Below, in pieces: positions 50,340-59,596 of a DNA stretch of 64,000 bases (within the stretch, counting starts at the first letter, position 1; each line of letters begins with the position of its first letter). The position numbers were made by a program, and so were the translations under genes. The notes beneath the pieces were generated by a model. It was given only the letters and a program-made list of their open reading frames with translations, searched no databases and had not been told where the DNA came from. Source of the stretch: Thermoproteota archaeon (GTDB lineage Archaea; Korarchaeota; Korarchaeia; Korarchaeales; Korarchaeaceae); the NCBI GenBank assembly GCA_026986575.1, contig JALSOH010000006.1, positions 248,001-312,000 of the forward strand. Direction: 5' to 3'.

Positions 50340-51209
50340 TCACTTTTTCATGCTCTCGTAGACTATGCGGTTTCTTGTCCTACCAACTCGCCATACCTCT
50401 ATCTCCACGATATCGCCATGTTTGAGGAGTCTTGGAGGATTGGAGAAGCCACCCACTCCTGAAGGAGTTCCAGTGGCTATGATGTCCCCTGGCTCTAGGG
50501 TCATCCCAGTGCTCAGTATGGTAATTATATCCCAAGGTTTGAATATCATCTGACTCGAGCTGGCATGCTGCCTCCTCTCCCCGTTAACCCATGTGGTCAC
50601 CCCTAGCTCCTCGAAGTCCACTGAAACGTCTATCCAAGGGCCTATTGGGGCAAATGTATCGATACTCTTACCCCTGACCCACTGACCATCCCTCCTCTGA
50701 AGATCCCTGGCCGTGACGTCGTTGAATACCATGTAACCCAGAATGGACTCCCTAGCCTCCCCCTCGTTGAGTCTGCGTCCACCCTTCTTCATGACGAAGG
50801 CTATCTCCCCTTCATAATCCACCTCCCTAACGTAGTCGTCAGGTACTATCACATCGTCGTAGGGGCCGTTTAGGGATGTGCGGGCCTTCATGAAGATAAC
50901 GGGCTCCTTTGGAGGTTCGAAACCAGTTTCAGCCGCATGCTCGGCATAATTCTTTCCCAGACAGATTATCTTGGGCGGAGAAGTGAGGGGCCTGAGGAGC
51001 TTCACCTCTTCCAGAGGTATGGTTCGATCCAGTGTCTTATCCTCAAGTTTAAGCACCTCATCTATGAGGGGGAGGTTTATTAATGCCTCCAGACTTGGAG
51101 GTAATTCCCTCCCTATCTTCTCAGAGATGACGTTAGAGGGGGCTATTTCACCATCCTGCTCCACACCGTAGTCCATGGTCCTGCCGTGGACGAACCTGAC
51201 CAGGCGCAT
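50340..51209 (-). CDS. Fumarylacetoacetate hydrolase family protein
   Basis: A 289-residue enzyme with the FAH fold. It has IICLGKNYAEHAAETG, PVIFMKARTSLNGP, the metal-binding VDYEGEIAFVMKKGG (E-x-E), GYMVFNDVTARDLQRRDGQW, SIDTFAPIGPWI and IIATGTPSGVG. Members act as 2-oxo-hydrate hydrolases, decarboxylases or acylpyruvases on beta-diketo-acids. The start is supported by GATTTTAAGTAAGG (minus strand) 26 bases upstream. It stands alone with decayed DNA on one side. Confidence 0.9.
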   Translation of the reverse strand: MRLVRFVHGRTMDYGVEQDGEIAPSNVISEKIGRELPPSLEALINLPLIDEVLKLEDKTLDRTIPLEEVKLLRPLTSPPKIICLGKNYAEHAAETGFEPPKEPVIFMKARTSLNGPYDDVIVPDDYVREVDYEGEIAFVMKKGGRRLNEGEARESILGYMVFNDVTARDLQRRDGQWVRGKSIDTFAPIGPWIDVSVDFEELGVTTWVNGERRQHASSSQMIFKPWDIITILSTGMTLEPGDIIATGTPSGVGGFSNPPRLLKHGDIVEIEVWRVGRTRNRIVYESMKK

Positions 51210-51287
51210 AGGTCCTTCGTGAAGTCCTTACTTAAAATCAGAGGACTAGTTTATTAGGTGGGTATAAACTATATATGGTGGGGTAAA

Positions 51288-51536
51288 ATGTCGGTTGTGG
51301 GTGTAGACGAGAGGGGCAGGATAACGCTTCCGAAGAGGTTGAGAGAGGGAGTCAAGAGGGTGGTAATAATACCAGTGGGCACCCACTTAGTCCTAATCCC
51401 CCTGAGAGGGGAGCCTGAGAAATACGCAGAGGGGTGGCTTGACACAGATAGGGATAGGAGGGAGTTAAAAGCGGAGGCTGAAAGGCTAGCTAGAGAGGAT
51501 GCGGTTAAGAGGGCCAAGAGGAGGAAGCAGCTGTGA
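51288..51536 (+). CDS. AbrB/MazE-type antitoxin (SpoVT-AbrB fold)
   Basis: An 82-residue protein from ATG 51288, after a TATA region (GGTATAAACTATATATGG, 51260-51277); a longer frame from 51258 is unlikely. The N-terminus SVVGVDERGRITLPKRLREGV is a classic AbrB swapped-hairpin DNA-binding domain. The C-terminus is highly charged and helical. It is 36 bases before a PIN-domain gene, so it is the probable antitoxin of that pair. Confidence 0.85.
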   Translation: MSVVGVDERGRITLPKRLREGVKRVVIIPVGTHLVLIPLRGEPEKYAEGWLDTDRDRRELKAEAERLAREDAVKRAKRRKQL

Positions 51537-51572
51537 CCTCTCCTATCTATACCTCAACTCTTGGTGATTGCC

Positions 51573-51992
51573 ATGATAGTTGAAACTGATGTACTATACG
51601 CCTACGTGAAGAGAGAGGACTGGCTGAAACCAGTGGCCCGCAGGCTGATCAAGATGATTATAGGCGGCGAATTAGGGGAAGTCAAGGCATCTAGGGAGGT
51701 GCTTCATGAGATCTACTACGTCTCCTTAGAAGAGGGGGTGGCTTTGGATGAGATCTTGGAGCGGTTAACCCATCTCACCCTTATTGAGAACTTGAGGTTT
51801 GTGGAGACCACTTGGGAGGACGATCTAGCGGCTATCTCCTTGATGAGGCAGTATGGTCTTTCCTCTATTTTCGACGCTTACTACGCTGCCCTAGCTCTAA
51901 GGGAGGGCGAACCCCTAATCTCTACTGATAGAGCTTACGATAAGATACCTGGGATCAAGAGAGTAGATCCTAGGGACATCGTGAATCGGTAA
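51573..51992 (+). CDS. PIN-domain toxin ribonuclease (VapC-like)
   Basis: A 139-residue PIN domain from ATG 51573 with GGTGAT upstream. The first acidic residue is in IVETDVLYAYV (Asp5), followed by Glu in ASREVLHEIYYV, then SSIFDAYYAALAL and LISTDRAYDKI, which supply the remaining acidic residues. It pairs with the AbrB-type antitoxin gene, a common archaeal combination. Confidence 0.86.
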   Translation: MIVETDVLYAYVKREDWLKPVARRLIKMIIGGELGEVKASREVLHEIYYVSLEEGVALDEILERLTHLTLIENLRFVETTWEDDLAAISLMRQYGLSSIFDAYYAALALREGEPLISTDRAYDKIPGIKRVDPRDIVNR

Positions 51993-52030
51993 TCACTTCA
52001 TCAGTAATCAGACCGCTAAATTAGGAAAGT

Positions 52031-52813
52031 TTACAGTCTTCTGCTCAGGGAAACGACCTCCCTCAGCTCAACCACCACAGCATCGGGTATCATCATTTCC
52101 TCAGGGATGAATCCATACAGGATATCTTTCTTCATTAAATCTCTGAGGTATCCGCTTTTCAGAAGTAGATCTACCCTCTTGAATGGATCTACTTCCCTCA
52201 GATGGTTCAGTTCCCTAACCATCAGGAACGCAGCTAGGCCAGCGCCTTTAGCTCCAGCCACATCGTGACTTGGGGAATCCCCGGTGTGAAATGCGGCAGA
52301 GCAGCCGCATATCTCCATGGCTTTAGTGAACGCCTCGGGCCTTACTTTGAGGACCCCAAGCCTATCTGTGGTCAAGACAGCGTCAAACATATTTCTAATC
52401 CCCAGCTCACTCAGGATGGCTTCTTGGTACTTGGAAAGACCGCCGGTCATTAGGCAGACCTTGTGATCCCGTCTGAGCTCTTGGATAGCTTCCACAGAAT
52501 CGGGATAAACGCTAGTAGCACCACTCCTCACGGCCTCCAGCAGGAGTGACAGGGCGTCGAACTCACTCGTCCTCAAACCCAGTCGCCTTAGTGCTTCAGG
52601 GATTACGACATCCCAGTCGAAGGCATGCAGATAATCTCCATTCAGGATCTTCTCCCTCATGATCTCCCTCACTTTTTCTCTCAGAGCGAGAATAGCCTCA
52701 TCACCCGGAACACCTAGCCTCCTAGAGAGTAAGCGAGCAGGTCTACCTATGAGGTACTCTCTATATCCGGTCTTTATCACGGTATGGTCTAGGTCTAGGA
52801 AGGCGCATCTCAT
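52031..52813 (-). CDS. HAD-superfamily hydrolase
   Basis: A 260-residue HAD protein with motif I FLDLDHTVIKTG (nucleophile Asp7, Asp9), motif II CLMTGGLSKYQ, motif III with Lys in VLKVRPEAF, and motif IV FHTGDSPSHDVAGAKGAG. A helical cap (residues about 15-90) marks subclass I. It is a probable phosphatase of a small metabolite, such as phosphoglycolate phosphatase-like; the substrate is unknown. It is a single gene with a promoter AACTTTTTCC upstream. Confidence 0.86.
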   Translation of the reverse strand: MRCAFLDLDHTVIKTGYREYLIGRPARLLSRRLGVPGDEAILALREKVREIMREKILNGDYLHAFDWDVVIPEALRRLGLRTSEFDALSLLLEAVRSGATSVYPDSVEAIQELRRDHKVCLMTGGLSKYQEAILSELGIRNMFDAVLTTDRLGVLKVRPEAFTKAMEICGCSAAFHTGDSPSHDVAGAKGAGLAAFLMVRELNHLREVDPFKRVDLLLKSGYLRDLMKKDILYGFIPEEMMIPDAVVVELREVVSLSRRL

Positions 52814-52933
52814 CCTAGTAAGTGGATTCGGAAATGGGAAAAAGTTAGCTGGCGAGCAGCTGAGGTCCTGAAATCGCGCGCCTGAGCTGATTAGGCCCCC
52901 TCTATCTCAGGGATCCATCCCTTCTTTCTCCAT

Positions 52934-53334
52934 CTAGCCCAGTATTACGGACATTATCCGCTCTAGCTCCTCCACTTGGCCGAGTAGCGATAGCAGGATC
53001 TCGTGATTCACCTCGGAATATGAGTGAACGAGGGGATTCCTCAATCCCGCTAGAGAAGATACCATCTCTCCATCTGCCCTGTCGAGGACTCCCATATTAA
53101 CTAAGAGTGGCCCTATCTCCCTGTACTTCGAGGGAACTGGACCTCCCTTCTTAGCGATTATGAAGCTCCCTACGTCAAGTATGGCCTCGATGGCCACTTG
53201 GAAGTCCCTCTCGGCTGAGTCCATACGAAGGGATTGCTGAAGTAACCCTCTCTACCCATCGATCTGATGATCTTCAGCTTGGACACAGCCGTCCTGAACC
53301 TGCTAATCCTCCCCACAAGCCCGGGACTAGGCAT
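52934..53334 (-). pseudogene. HEPN-domain (HepT/DUF86) toxin-like protein, split by a frameshift
   Basis: From ATG 53334 the frame reads GLVGRISRFRTAVSKLKIIRSMGREGYFSNPFVW. After a shift at 53221-53222 the other frame continues DSAERDFQVAIEAILDVGSFIIAKKGG, and ends near the HEPN catalytic motif LRNPLVHSY (R-N-x4-H). Adding one base at the GG restores the typical DUF86 sequence. In the family this RNase is neutralised by an MNT nucleotidyltransferase, which lies just upstream. Annotated from the second frame alone, it would appear as a truncated 96-residue protein. Confidence 0.75.
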
Positions 53335-53726
53335 TCGTTATCGCCCTCATCATGCCTTTAACCATTCTCTCGTAATAGGGCTTGAAGTCCAAGTACTCCA
53401 TTATGGCCCTTGCCTTATCCTCAGCCATGAGAGTCTCATCTCTCACCAGGATTGTGATGCCAGTCCTGAAGATCTCATACCTCGGGGGGCGGAGCCGTAC
53501 CCACATCAACTATGTGGATGGGTCTCCCTACGGCGGATTCCATTAGGGAGGAGAGCCTTCCTAGCTCCAAGGGTTCGGGCCTCACGAAGAATTTGATGGC
53601 GACATCCACATCACTATCCTCCCTCAACCTTCCCCCCACGGCTGATCCGAAGAGTATGGCGTAAATGACGTTATCCTCTACTGAGAGAACCCTTCTCAAT
53701 TCAATTACAATTTTCTCAACGCTCAT
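53327..53726 (-). pseudogene. MNT-type nucleotidyltransferase antitoxin, split by a frameshift
   Basis: From ATG 53726 (26 bases after the TATA-like GATTATATC, 53749-53757) the frame has the minimal nucleotidyltransferase motif AILFGSAVGGRLREDSDVDVAI, then GRPIHIVDVGTAPPP, and stops. A second frame continues PPRYEIFRTGITILVRDETL and ends with MEYLDFKPYYERMVKGMMRAI, the usual end of the family. The switch is at a six-G run (plus strand 53484-53489); removing one base joins the two parts. It overlaps the HEPN partner by 8 bases, forming an MNT-HEPN toxin-antitoxin pair. Confidence 0.8.
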
Positions 53727-54357
53727 CCACGATATCTAGGAGGGGCTAGATATAATCGCTCTGCCATATCTTGGGAATGAGATGAGGTCCACAAGGCACT
53801 CAGTGGGATTGATGATCTCAAGGAAATTCTCTTGATCAATTAGGCCGTTCTAACATAATCCCCAACACATCCAAAAAACAAAAAATAATGTGTTAATAGG
53901 TAACGGGATTCCGCTTCAACTTTGTTTGATGCTGATGATGTATTCAAGCTCGGACCCCTTGGGCCTTCCATAGGACGCTGTGGCCAGCCTGATCAAGCTG
54001 GCTGATGAGACCGGAATGAGCAAGGAGACTCTCCTGAAGGTGCCAGATGCTCTAGGAGAAATACAAGTTGGTCTTCTCGGTGAAACTGTGCAGTGAGCTC
54101 GCTTCTCGACTAGGAAAGCGATGTCCTCCTCAGAGAGCGCTGGCCTTGTTGGGGACGTAGACCCTCCTCCCTCTGTCTGGCGCGCTGAATTTCGGAGAGA
54201 AACTTGACGACCCTCGCTGATGTTACCTGATGCCTCAGTGGTAAAGTTGGGCGCTTCCATTAAGCTGAAATTCAGTAAGATTCCTCTTCTTAGGCAATAG
54301 GTCTCCCACTAACTTTGAGACCGCATTAACAGCTTCATTTAAGGTCTAAGGGATCGA
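53727..54357. other. 631-base gap with promoter and gene-like fragments
   Basis: The left end holds the TATA element of the MNT gene. The rest has no open frame that looks like a real gene. One plus-strand fragment near 53970-54090 (VASLIKLADETGMSKETLLKV) and one minus-strand fragment near 54110-54170 (KASALSEEDIAFLVEK) have coding character but are interrupted by stops. I read it as decayed DNA. No RNA gene was recognised. Confidence 0.35.
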
Positions 54358-55341
54358 TCACCTAGATACGAGATCTCTCACGCTAGCACAGACTTCCCAA
54401 GTTTTCATCTTTCCTCCGACATCTGGAGTAGTGTATCCGAGTTCGCATGCTCTCCACACAGCCCTCTCTAGGTCCTCACCTACCTCCCTGTACCCAAGCC
54501 ATTTGAACATCATCGCTGCAGAGAGTAGGGTAGCCATCGGATTAGCTACTCCCCTGCCAGCTATGTCAGGGGCTGTCCCGTGAACTGGCTCGAATACAGC
54601 GTTCTCGTCCCCTATGTTCCCGCTGGGGTACATGCCCAACCCACCAATGTAAGCTGCTGCAAGGTCAGCTAAGATATCGCCGAACATGTTGGTAGTTATT
54701 ATGATATCGAAGGGTCTGTCCATGGCAAGTCTCATCGCCGCGGCATCCACGTACATCTCCCTGTACTCGAATCCCTCCTCCGCCGCTACGGAGGAGCACA
54801 CTTCTCTGAAAAGCCTGCAGCCTAGGAGGACGTTGGCCTTGTGAACCACGTAGACCCTCTCCTTCTCCGCCTCTCTTGCGTACCTATACCCATACTTGCA
54901 GATACGTTCACTCCCTCTCCTAGTAACTACTCTCAGATCCACAGCCGTCTCCCCGTTAGTCCAGCCTGCCCTGACGTACAGCCCCTCGGTGTTCTCCCTC
55001 ACTATTGTGACATCGAAGTCCTGAACGGCGTTAGGTACCGGATAGGACTTGGCCGGCCTCAAATTCACGTATAGGTCTAGCTCTTGTCTGATCGGTAGGA
55101 TAACCTCCCTCGCCGTCTCACCAACAGCCACCATCAGCGTCGCATCGGCCTTGCGAACTCCCTCGAACGTGTCCTCCGGGAGGGCAACCCCCCTCCTCCT
55201 CTTAGTCTCATCCCCTGCTTCGTAAACCTCCATATGCAAGGGTATCCCGTGTTTATCCGCTAGCGTCTCTAGAACTGGGGTCACTGCCTCCATTATCTCG
55301 GGACCTATTCCATCACCCGGTATCAGAGCTATCCTTGGCAT
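54358..55341 (-). CDS. leuB: 3-isopropylmalate dehydrogenase
   Basis: A 327-residue beta-decarboxylating dehydrogenase. It has [16 protein letters not shown], the substrate loop ELDLYVNLRPAKSYP, VRENTEGLYVRAGW, the metal-binding TTNMFGDILADLAAAYIGGLGM and FEPVHGTAPDIAGRGVANPMA. It catalyses the third committed step of leucine formation. Isocitrate or homoisocitrate dehydrogenases are close relatives, but operon position with leuC, leuD and leuA settles the role. It overlaps leuD by 29 bases and is the last gene of the operon. Confidence 0.9.
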   Translation of the reverse strand: MPRIALIPGDGIGPEIMEAVTPVLETLADKHGIPLHMEVYEAGDETKRRRGVALPEDTFEGVRKADATLMVAVGETAREVILPIRQELDLYVNLRPAKSYPVPNAVQDFDVTIVRENTEGLYVRAGWTNGETAVDLRVVTRRGSERICKYGYRYAREAEKERVYVVHKANVLLGCRLFREVCSSVAAEEGFEYREMYVDAAAMRLAMDRPFDIIITTNMFGDILADLAAAYIGGLGMYPSGNIGDENAVFEPVHGTAPDIAGRGVANPMATLLSAAMMFKWLGYREVGEDLERAVWRACELGYTTPDVGGKMKTWEVCASVRDLVSR

Positions 55342-55825
55342 GGAATCTCCTCCTCAAGTAGGGAACTAGGCCTCCGGCCTCCAGTATCTCCATAAGGGAG
55401 TCCGGCATCCTCGTGCCCTTGAGCTCTCCCTTACCCGTAACCTTCACCACTCCCGATCTGAGGTCGACCTCCACCTCATCGCCGTCCTCCACAACCTCAC
55501 TTATGCCCGGGACCTCCATTACCGGCAACCCCACGTTGATCGCGTTCCTGAAGAAGATCCTAGCGAAGCTCTCCGCTAGCACGATCTTGACACCGGCGTA
55601 CTTGAGGGCTAGAGGAGCCTGCTCCCTGCTCGAGCCGTAGCCGAAATTCCTCCCTGCCACGATGATTTTCCTCTCCTTCACCTTCTCCCCGAACTCCGGA
55701 TCCAGATCCTCCATCGCGTGCTTCCTGAGTACCTCGGGATCCGCCCCATGCTTCAGGTAGCGGGCAGGGATTATCACATCCGTATCGACATCGTCGCCAT
55801 ACTTGATCACTCTACCCCTTATCAA
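55313..55825 (-). CDS. leuD: 3-isopropylmalate dehydratase small subunit
   Basis: A 170-residue protein of the archaeal LeuD/HacB type. It starts with [21 protein letters not shown]. The substrate-specificity loop region is [21 protein letters not shown], followed by [17 protein letters not shown]. With LeuC it isomerises 2-isopropylmalate to 3-isopropylmalate. It overlaps leuC by four bases. Confidence 0.92.
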   Translation of the reverse strand: MIRGRVIKYGDDVDTDVIIPARYLKHGADPEVLRKHAMEDLDPEFGEKVKERKIIVAGRNFGYGSSREQAPLALKYAGVKIVLAESFARIFFRNAINVGLPVMEVPGISEVVEDGDEVEVDLRSGVVKVTGKGELKGTRMPDSLMEILEAGGLVPYLRRRFHAKDSSDTG

Positions 55826-57072
55826 GAAACCACCTCCCTCGGGTCGGTCACTCGCCCGGTAAGGGCGCTGGCAGCGACTGTGCTTGGGCTAGCTAGGTAG
55901 ACGCGCGAATCGGGGTGTCCCATCCTGCCCCTGAAGTTCCTGTTGGATGAGGAGATACCAACCTCGTTTGGCCCTAGCACGCCCAGATGGGCGCCTAGGC
56001 AGGGACCGCAGCTCGGAGGTCCTATCGCTGCCCCGCTCTCGACCAAAGCGTCTATGAGCCCAATTCTCAACGCCTCCCTGTACACCCTCTGACTCCCCGG
56101 TATCACGATCAGCCTGACCCTCTCGCTCACCCTTCTGCCCCTCAGGATTCTGACGGCCGCCTTCAAATCGCTTAGCCTTCCCCCAGTGCAAGAGCCTATG
56201 AAGGCCTGGTCTATCTCCTCATCAACCTCCCCTGCCGCCCTCACATTCGCAGGAGAGTGAGGAGCGGCCACCAAGGGTTCTAGGGAACTCACATCGAAGA
56301 TAAGCTCGTCCTCGAAGCTCCCTTTATCGGAGTACTCTGGTCTGGGCGGCTTTGAAGTCCTTCCCTCTAGGTAGCGGAAGGTGACCTCGTCCGGGGAGAT
56401 GAATCCCGTCTTCGCGCCGGCCTCGACCGACATGTTGGTGAGCACGAACCTCTCGTCCATCTCCAGCTCCCTCACAGCTGGCCCATCGAACTCCAGCACT
56501 TTGTATATGGCCCCATCGGTTCCTATCATCGATATCACCTCAAGGATAAGGTCCTTGGCGTGCACGAGAGGGGGGAAGGATCCCTCGCCCCTTATCAGGA
56601 TGGTAGGGGGCACCTTGAACCAGAGCCTGCCGAGGGCCATTGCTGCAGCCATCTCCGTCGCTCCTATCCCGACCGCAAACGCCCCTAAAGCTCCCGATGT
56701 GGGGGTGTGAGAGTCGGTGCCCACTACCACGTCGCCTGGAACGACATGTCCTTCCTCCGGCATGACGATGTGGCATATCCCTCCTCTCCCCACCTCGTAG
56801 TACGCGCCGAAGTTGAACCTCCTGTGAAACTCCCTCAACCTCATGCTCAGCACCGCAGACTCTATGTCCTTCGCCGGCACGAAGTGGTCCTGTATGGCCA
56901 CCACCCTCTCTGGATACTTCACCTCGACACCTATCTCGTTCAACGCGTCCTCGACCAGCGCACCCATGGGATCATGGGTCATGTAGACATCAATCTCAGC
57001 CTCTACTATGTCGCCCGCACTCACGTCCTTACCCGAGGCCCTCGCCAGTATCTTCTCAATTGCCGTTTTCAA
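55822..57072 (-). CDS. leuC: 3-isopropylmalate dehydratase large subunit
   Basis: A 416-residue aconitase-family protein. The [4Fe-4S] cluster cysteines lie in FIGSCTGGR and GPPSCGPCLGAHLG. Other family motifs are HFVPAKDIESA, VVGTDSHTPTSGALGAFAVGIGATEMA and SSNRNFRGRMGHPDSRVYLASPSTVAASAL. It works as a heterodimer with LeuD. Its start overlaps the end of leuA by 17 bases. Confidence 0.93.
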   Translation of the reverse strand: MKTAIEKILARASGKDVSAGDIVEAEIDVYMTHDPMGALVEDALNEIGVEVKYPERVVAIQDHFVPAKDIESAVLSMRLREFHRRFNFGAYYEVGRGGICHIVMPEEGHVVPGDVVVGTDSHTPTSGALGAFAVGIGATEMAAAMALGRLWFKVPPTILIRGEGSFPPLVHAKDLILEVISMIGTDGAIYKVLEFDGPAVRELEMDERFVLTNMSVEAGAKTGFISPDEVTFRYLEGRTSKPPRPEYSDKGSFEDELIFDVSSLEPLVAAPHSPANVRAAGEVDEEIDQAFIGSCTGGRLSDLKAAVRILRGRRVSERVRLIVIPGSQRVYREALRIGLIDALVESGAAIGPPSCGPCLGAHLGVLGPNEVGISSSNRNFRGRMGHPDSRVYLASPSTVAASALTGRVTDPREVVS

Positions 57073-58639
57073 GGGTCATCACCTTGTTCAGGGCATCGAC
57101 CAGCGCCTCTATGCTGGCATCAACTATATCATCGCTGAGCCCGAATCCCTCGGCCGCCACTCCGTTCGATTCCACCCTGACGTAGACCTCGCCCACAGCT
57201 TCAGTTCCCCTGCTGACAGCGTTGAGCTTGAACCTAATCAGCCTGAACTCGGGCATCCCCTCTATGGACTTGAGGGCGTTGGCTATGGCATCGACGGGAC
57301 CCACGCCCCAGCCGGCGCTCCTCCTCTCCTCACCCCTGAGCCTGACCCTCACCCAAGCGGAGGGAGTTATGCTGCTCCCTGTGACCACGGTCCACTCGGG
57401 CACCTCCATCAGCCTGGCGCCGGGCCTCCCACCTACGACCTCAGCAACTATCTTGGAGAACCTTCTCTCGGTCACCTTGACGCCCTTATCCCCTAGCTCC
57501 TTCACCCTCTGGACTATAAGGTCCAGTTCTTCCTTGCTCACATCATAGCCGAGCTGCTTGACTGCCTGTTCCACTGCATGCCTCCCCGTGTGCTTCCCCA
57601 GCACGATGCGCCTCCTCATCCCCACGACCTCCGGGCTGAGCGGCTCGTAGGTCCCAGGATGGCCGAGAACCCCGTGCACGTGTATGCCTGACTCGTGGGA
57701 GAAAGCGTTGTCCCCTATGATGGGGGCGTTTGGAGGCACCTGTATGCCAGTGAACTTCTCCACAAGCTCCGATACGGATCTGAGCTTCGATAGGTCCACA
57801 CCAGTCTCCACCCCATAGAGGAACTTCAGGGCCGTGACGAACTGCTCTAGAGAGGCGTTTCCGGCCCTCTCCCCTATCCCGTTAATGGTTACATGCGCCT
57901 GCTGGGCGCCCGCCTCCACCCCAGCCAAGGAATTGGCCACCGCCAGCCCGAAGTCGTTGTGGCAGTGGACGCTCACAGGTATGCCGAGCTCGTCAACAAC
58001 CCTCCCGACCAAGGCCCTCATGGCCGGAGGCGACATCACTCCTACGGTATCGGGTATGTCGACCCTGTCGGCCCCAGCCTCCTCCACGGCCTTGAACACC
58101 TCGATTAGGAAGTCCACCTCCGTCCTAGTCGCGTCCTCCGCGGAGAACTCTACCTTTACGCCCCTTGACTTCGCGTACTCCACTGCTCGGACGGCCCTCT
58201 CTAGCACCTCCTCCTTGCTCATTCTAAGTTTGTACTCCCTGTGCAGGGGGGAGGTGGCTATGAAGATATGGACCGAGTCGACGCCCGCATCCACGGCTAT
58301 GTCTATATCCTTGGGAGTTGACCTAGCCAGCGCGCAGATCTCGGCCTTGGTGCTGCCCTCTATCTCCTTGACAGCCTTCGCTATCTCCCTGACGGACTGG
58401 GTCTCTCCCTTGGAGGTGATTGGGAAGCCCGCCTCTATCACATCCACGCCCAGCTCGTCCAAGGTCATTGCAATCTCTATCTTCTCCTCCGGCGTGAGTG
58501 AGACCCCAGGTGTCTGCTCACCGTCCCTCAAAGTGGTATCAAAAACCCTCGCTCTATCGGGGAGCCTCAGCGCTCCCCTAACCGAGGAGTTGATATCGGA
58601 AACGTAGGCTACTCTAGTTCCAAGGGACCACCTGCCCAT
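57056..58639 (-). CDS. leuA: 2-isopropylmalate synthase
   Basis: A 527-residue protein. The N-terminal TIM barrel has ARVFDTTLRDGEQTPGVSLT, HCHNDFGLAVANSLAGVEAGA and SHESGIHVHGV. The C-terminal leucine-feedback (LeuA dimer) domain covers about residues 395-520. It condenses acetyl-CoA with 2-oxoisovalerate. Citramalate synthase is the alternative, since both share this plan, but the operon leuA-leuC-leuD-leuB favours leucine. The ATG at 58639 is about 20 bases from the TATA-like TTTTTAATT (minus strand). Confidence 0.88.
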   Translation of the reverse strand: MGRWSLGTRVAYVSDINSSVRGALRLPDRARVFDTTLRDGEQTPGVSLTPEEKIEIAMTLDELGVDVIEAGFPITSKGETQSVREIAKAVKEIEGSTKAEICALARSTPKDIDIAVDAGVDSVHIFIATSPLHREYKLRMSKEEVLERAVRAVEYAKSRGVKVEFSAEDATRTEVDFLIEVFKAVEEAGADRVDIPDTVGVMSPPAMRALVGRVVDELGIPVSVHCHNDFGLAVANSLAGVEAGAQQAHVTINGIGERAGNASLEQFVTALKFLYGVETGVDLSKLRSVSELVEKFTGIQVPPNAPIIGDNAFSHESGIHVHGVLGHPGTYEPLSPEVVGMRRRIVLGKHTGRHAVEQAVKQLGYDVSKEELDLIVQRVKELGDKGVKVTERRFSKIVAEVVGGRPGARLMEVPEWTVVTGSSITPSAWVRVRLRGEERRSAGWGVGPVDAIANALKSIEGMPEFRLIRFKLNAVSRGTEAVGEVYVRVESNGVAAEGFGLSDDIVDASIEALVDALNKVMTLENGN

Positions 58640-58725
58640 CGCTAAGTAGGTCCAATTAAAAAGGTATACTCATTCGGCGCTGAGCATCGACACCGTTATT
58701 ATCTCTCCCCACCTATACACGCGCC

Positions 58726-59577
58726 ATGAGATTCAAGAGCGCCGAGCATCCCGAGATGGAGGGTGGTAAGCAGTATCACATCCAGATATCTGGGGAGGAG
58801 GCTGAGAGGTACGCGTTACTCCCGGGCGATCCGGATAGGGTCCCCAAGATATCGAGGCAGTGGGACTGGTTCGAGGAGGTAGCTAGGCACAGGCAGTACG
58901 TGGTCCACAGGGGGGCCTACAAGGGTGTGAGGCTGCTGGCGATATCGACGGGCATAGGAGCCCCGGCCACGGCTATAGCGGTGGAGGAGCTGGCTAGGGT
59001 GGGAGTGGACACCTTCATAAGGGTAGGGAGTACAGGTGCAATACAGCCCGAGATAGAGCTTGGGGATCTGGTGATCACATCGGCTGCCGTTAGAATGGAG
59101 GGAACAAGCGATCAGTACGTGCTGAAGGGCTACCCGGCTCACGCCAGCTACGAGGTCCTCCTGGCCCTGATAGAGGCGGCCGATTCCTTGGGGTACAGGT
59201 ACCATGTGGGTATCACGGCCACGACGGACAGCTTCTACACGGGCCAAGGGAGGCATGGTTTCAACGGGTATGAGCAAAGCTGGCATAAGAACCTGATAGG
59301 AGATCTCAGAGCCGCTAGGGTCCTCAACTTCGAGATGGAGTCCTCAGCCCTCTTCGTCCTAGCCTCCCTCTTCGGTCTCAGGGCCGGAGCTGTCCACGCC
59401 GTCTTCGCCCAGAGGAACAGGAACGAGTTCGACGTGAGAGGCGAGGAGGAGGCGATAAGGGTGGCGAATGAGGCCATCAAGATACTTAGTGAGTGGGACT
59501 CACTCAAGGAAGGTGAGGGGAAGGGGTACCTGACCCCATCGCTCCTGAGAGAATGGTCGAGGAAAAAGGAGAGATGA
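58726..59577 (+). CDS. udp: Uridine phosphorylase-type nucleoside phosphorylase
   Basis: A 283-residue enzyme of the NP-I family. It has YALLPGDPDRVPKIS (phosphate-binding), STGIGAPATAIAVEELARVGVDTFIRVGSTGAIQ and the nucleoside-binding VLNFEMESSALFVLASLFG. FNGYEQSWHKN fits the uridine phosphorylase branch. It splits uridine into uracil and ribose-1-phosphate for salvage. The ATG lies 26 bases after the TATA-like GTTATTATC (58695-58703), so it is probably leaderless. Confidence 0.86.
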   Translation: MRFKSAEHPEMEGGKQYHIQISGEEAERYALLPGDPDRVPKISRQWDWFEEVARHRQYVVHRGAYKGVRLLAISTGIGAPATAIAVEELARVGVDTFIRVGSTGAIQPEIELGDLVITSAAVRMEGTSDQYVLKGYPAHASYEVLLALIEAADSLGYRYHVGITATTDSFYTGQGRHGFNGYEQSWHKNLIGDLRAARVLNFEMESSALFVLASLFGLRAGAVHAVFAQRNRNEFDVRGEEEAIRVANEAIKILSEWDSLKEGEGKGYLTPSLLREWSRKKER

Positions 59578-59596
59578 GTAGGGGCCACGGTCAGTA

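Noticed and set aside
57834-58607. Long plus-strand open frame (257 codons) antisense to leuA
   Set aside because: It is a shadow of a highly biased, GC-rich coding sequence. The product is Ser/Thr/Ala-rich with no motif, while leuA on the other strand is a full enzyme.
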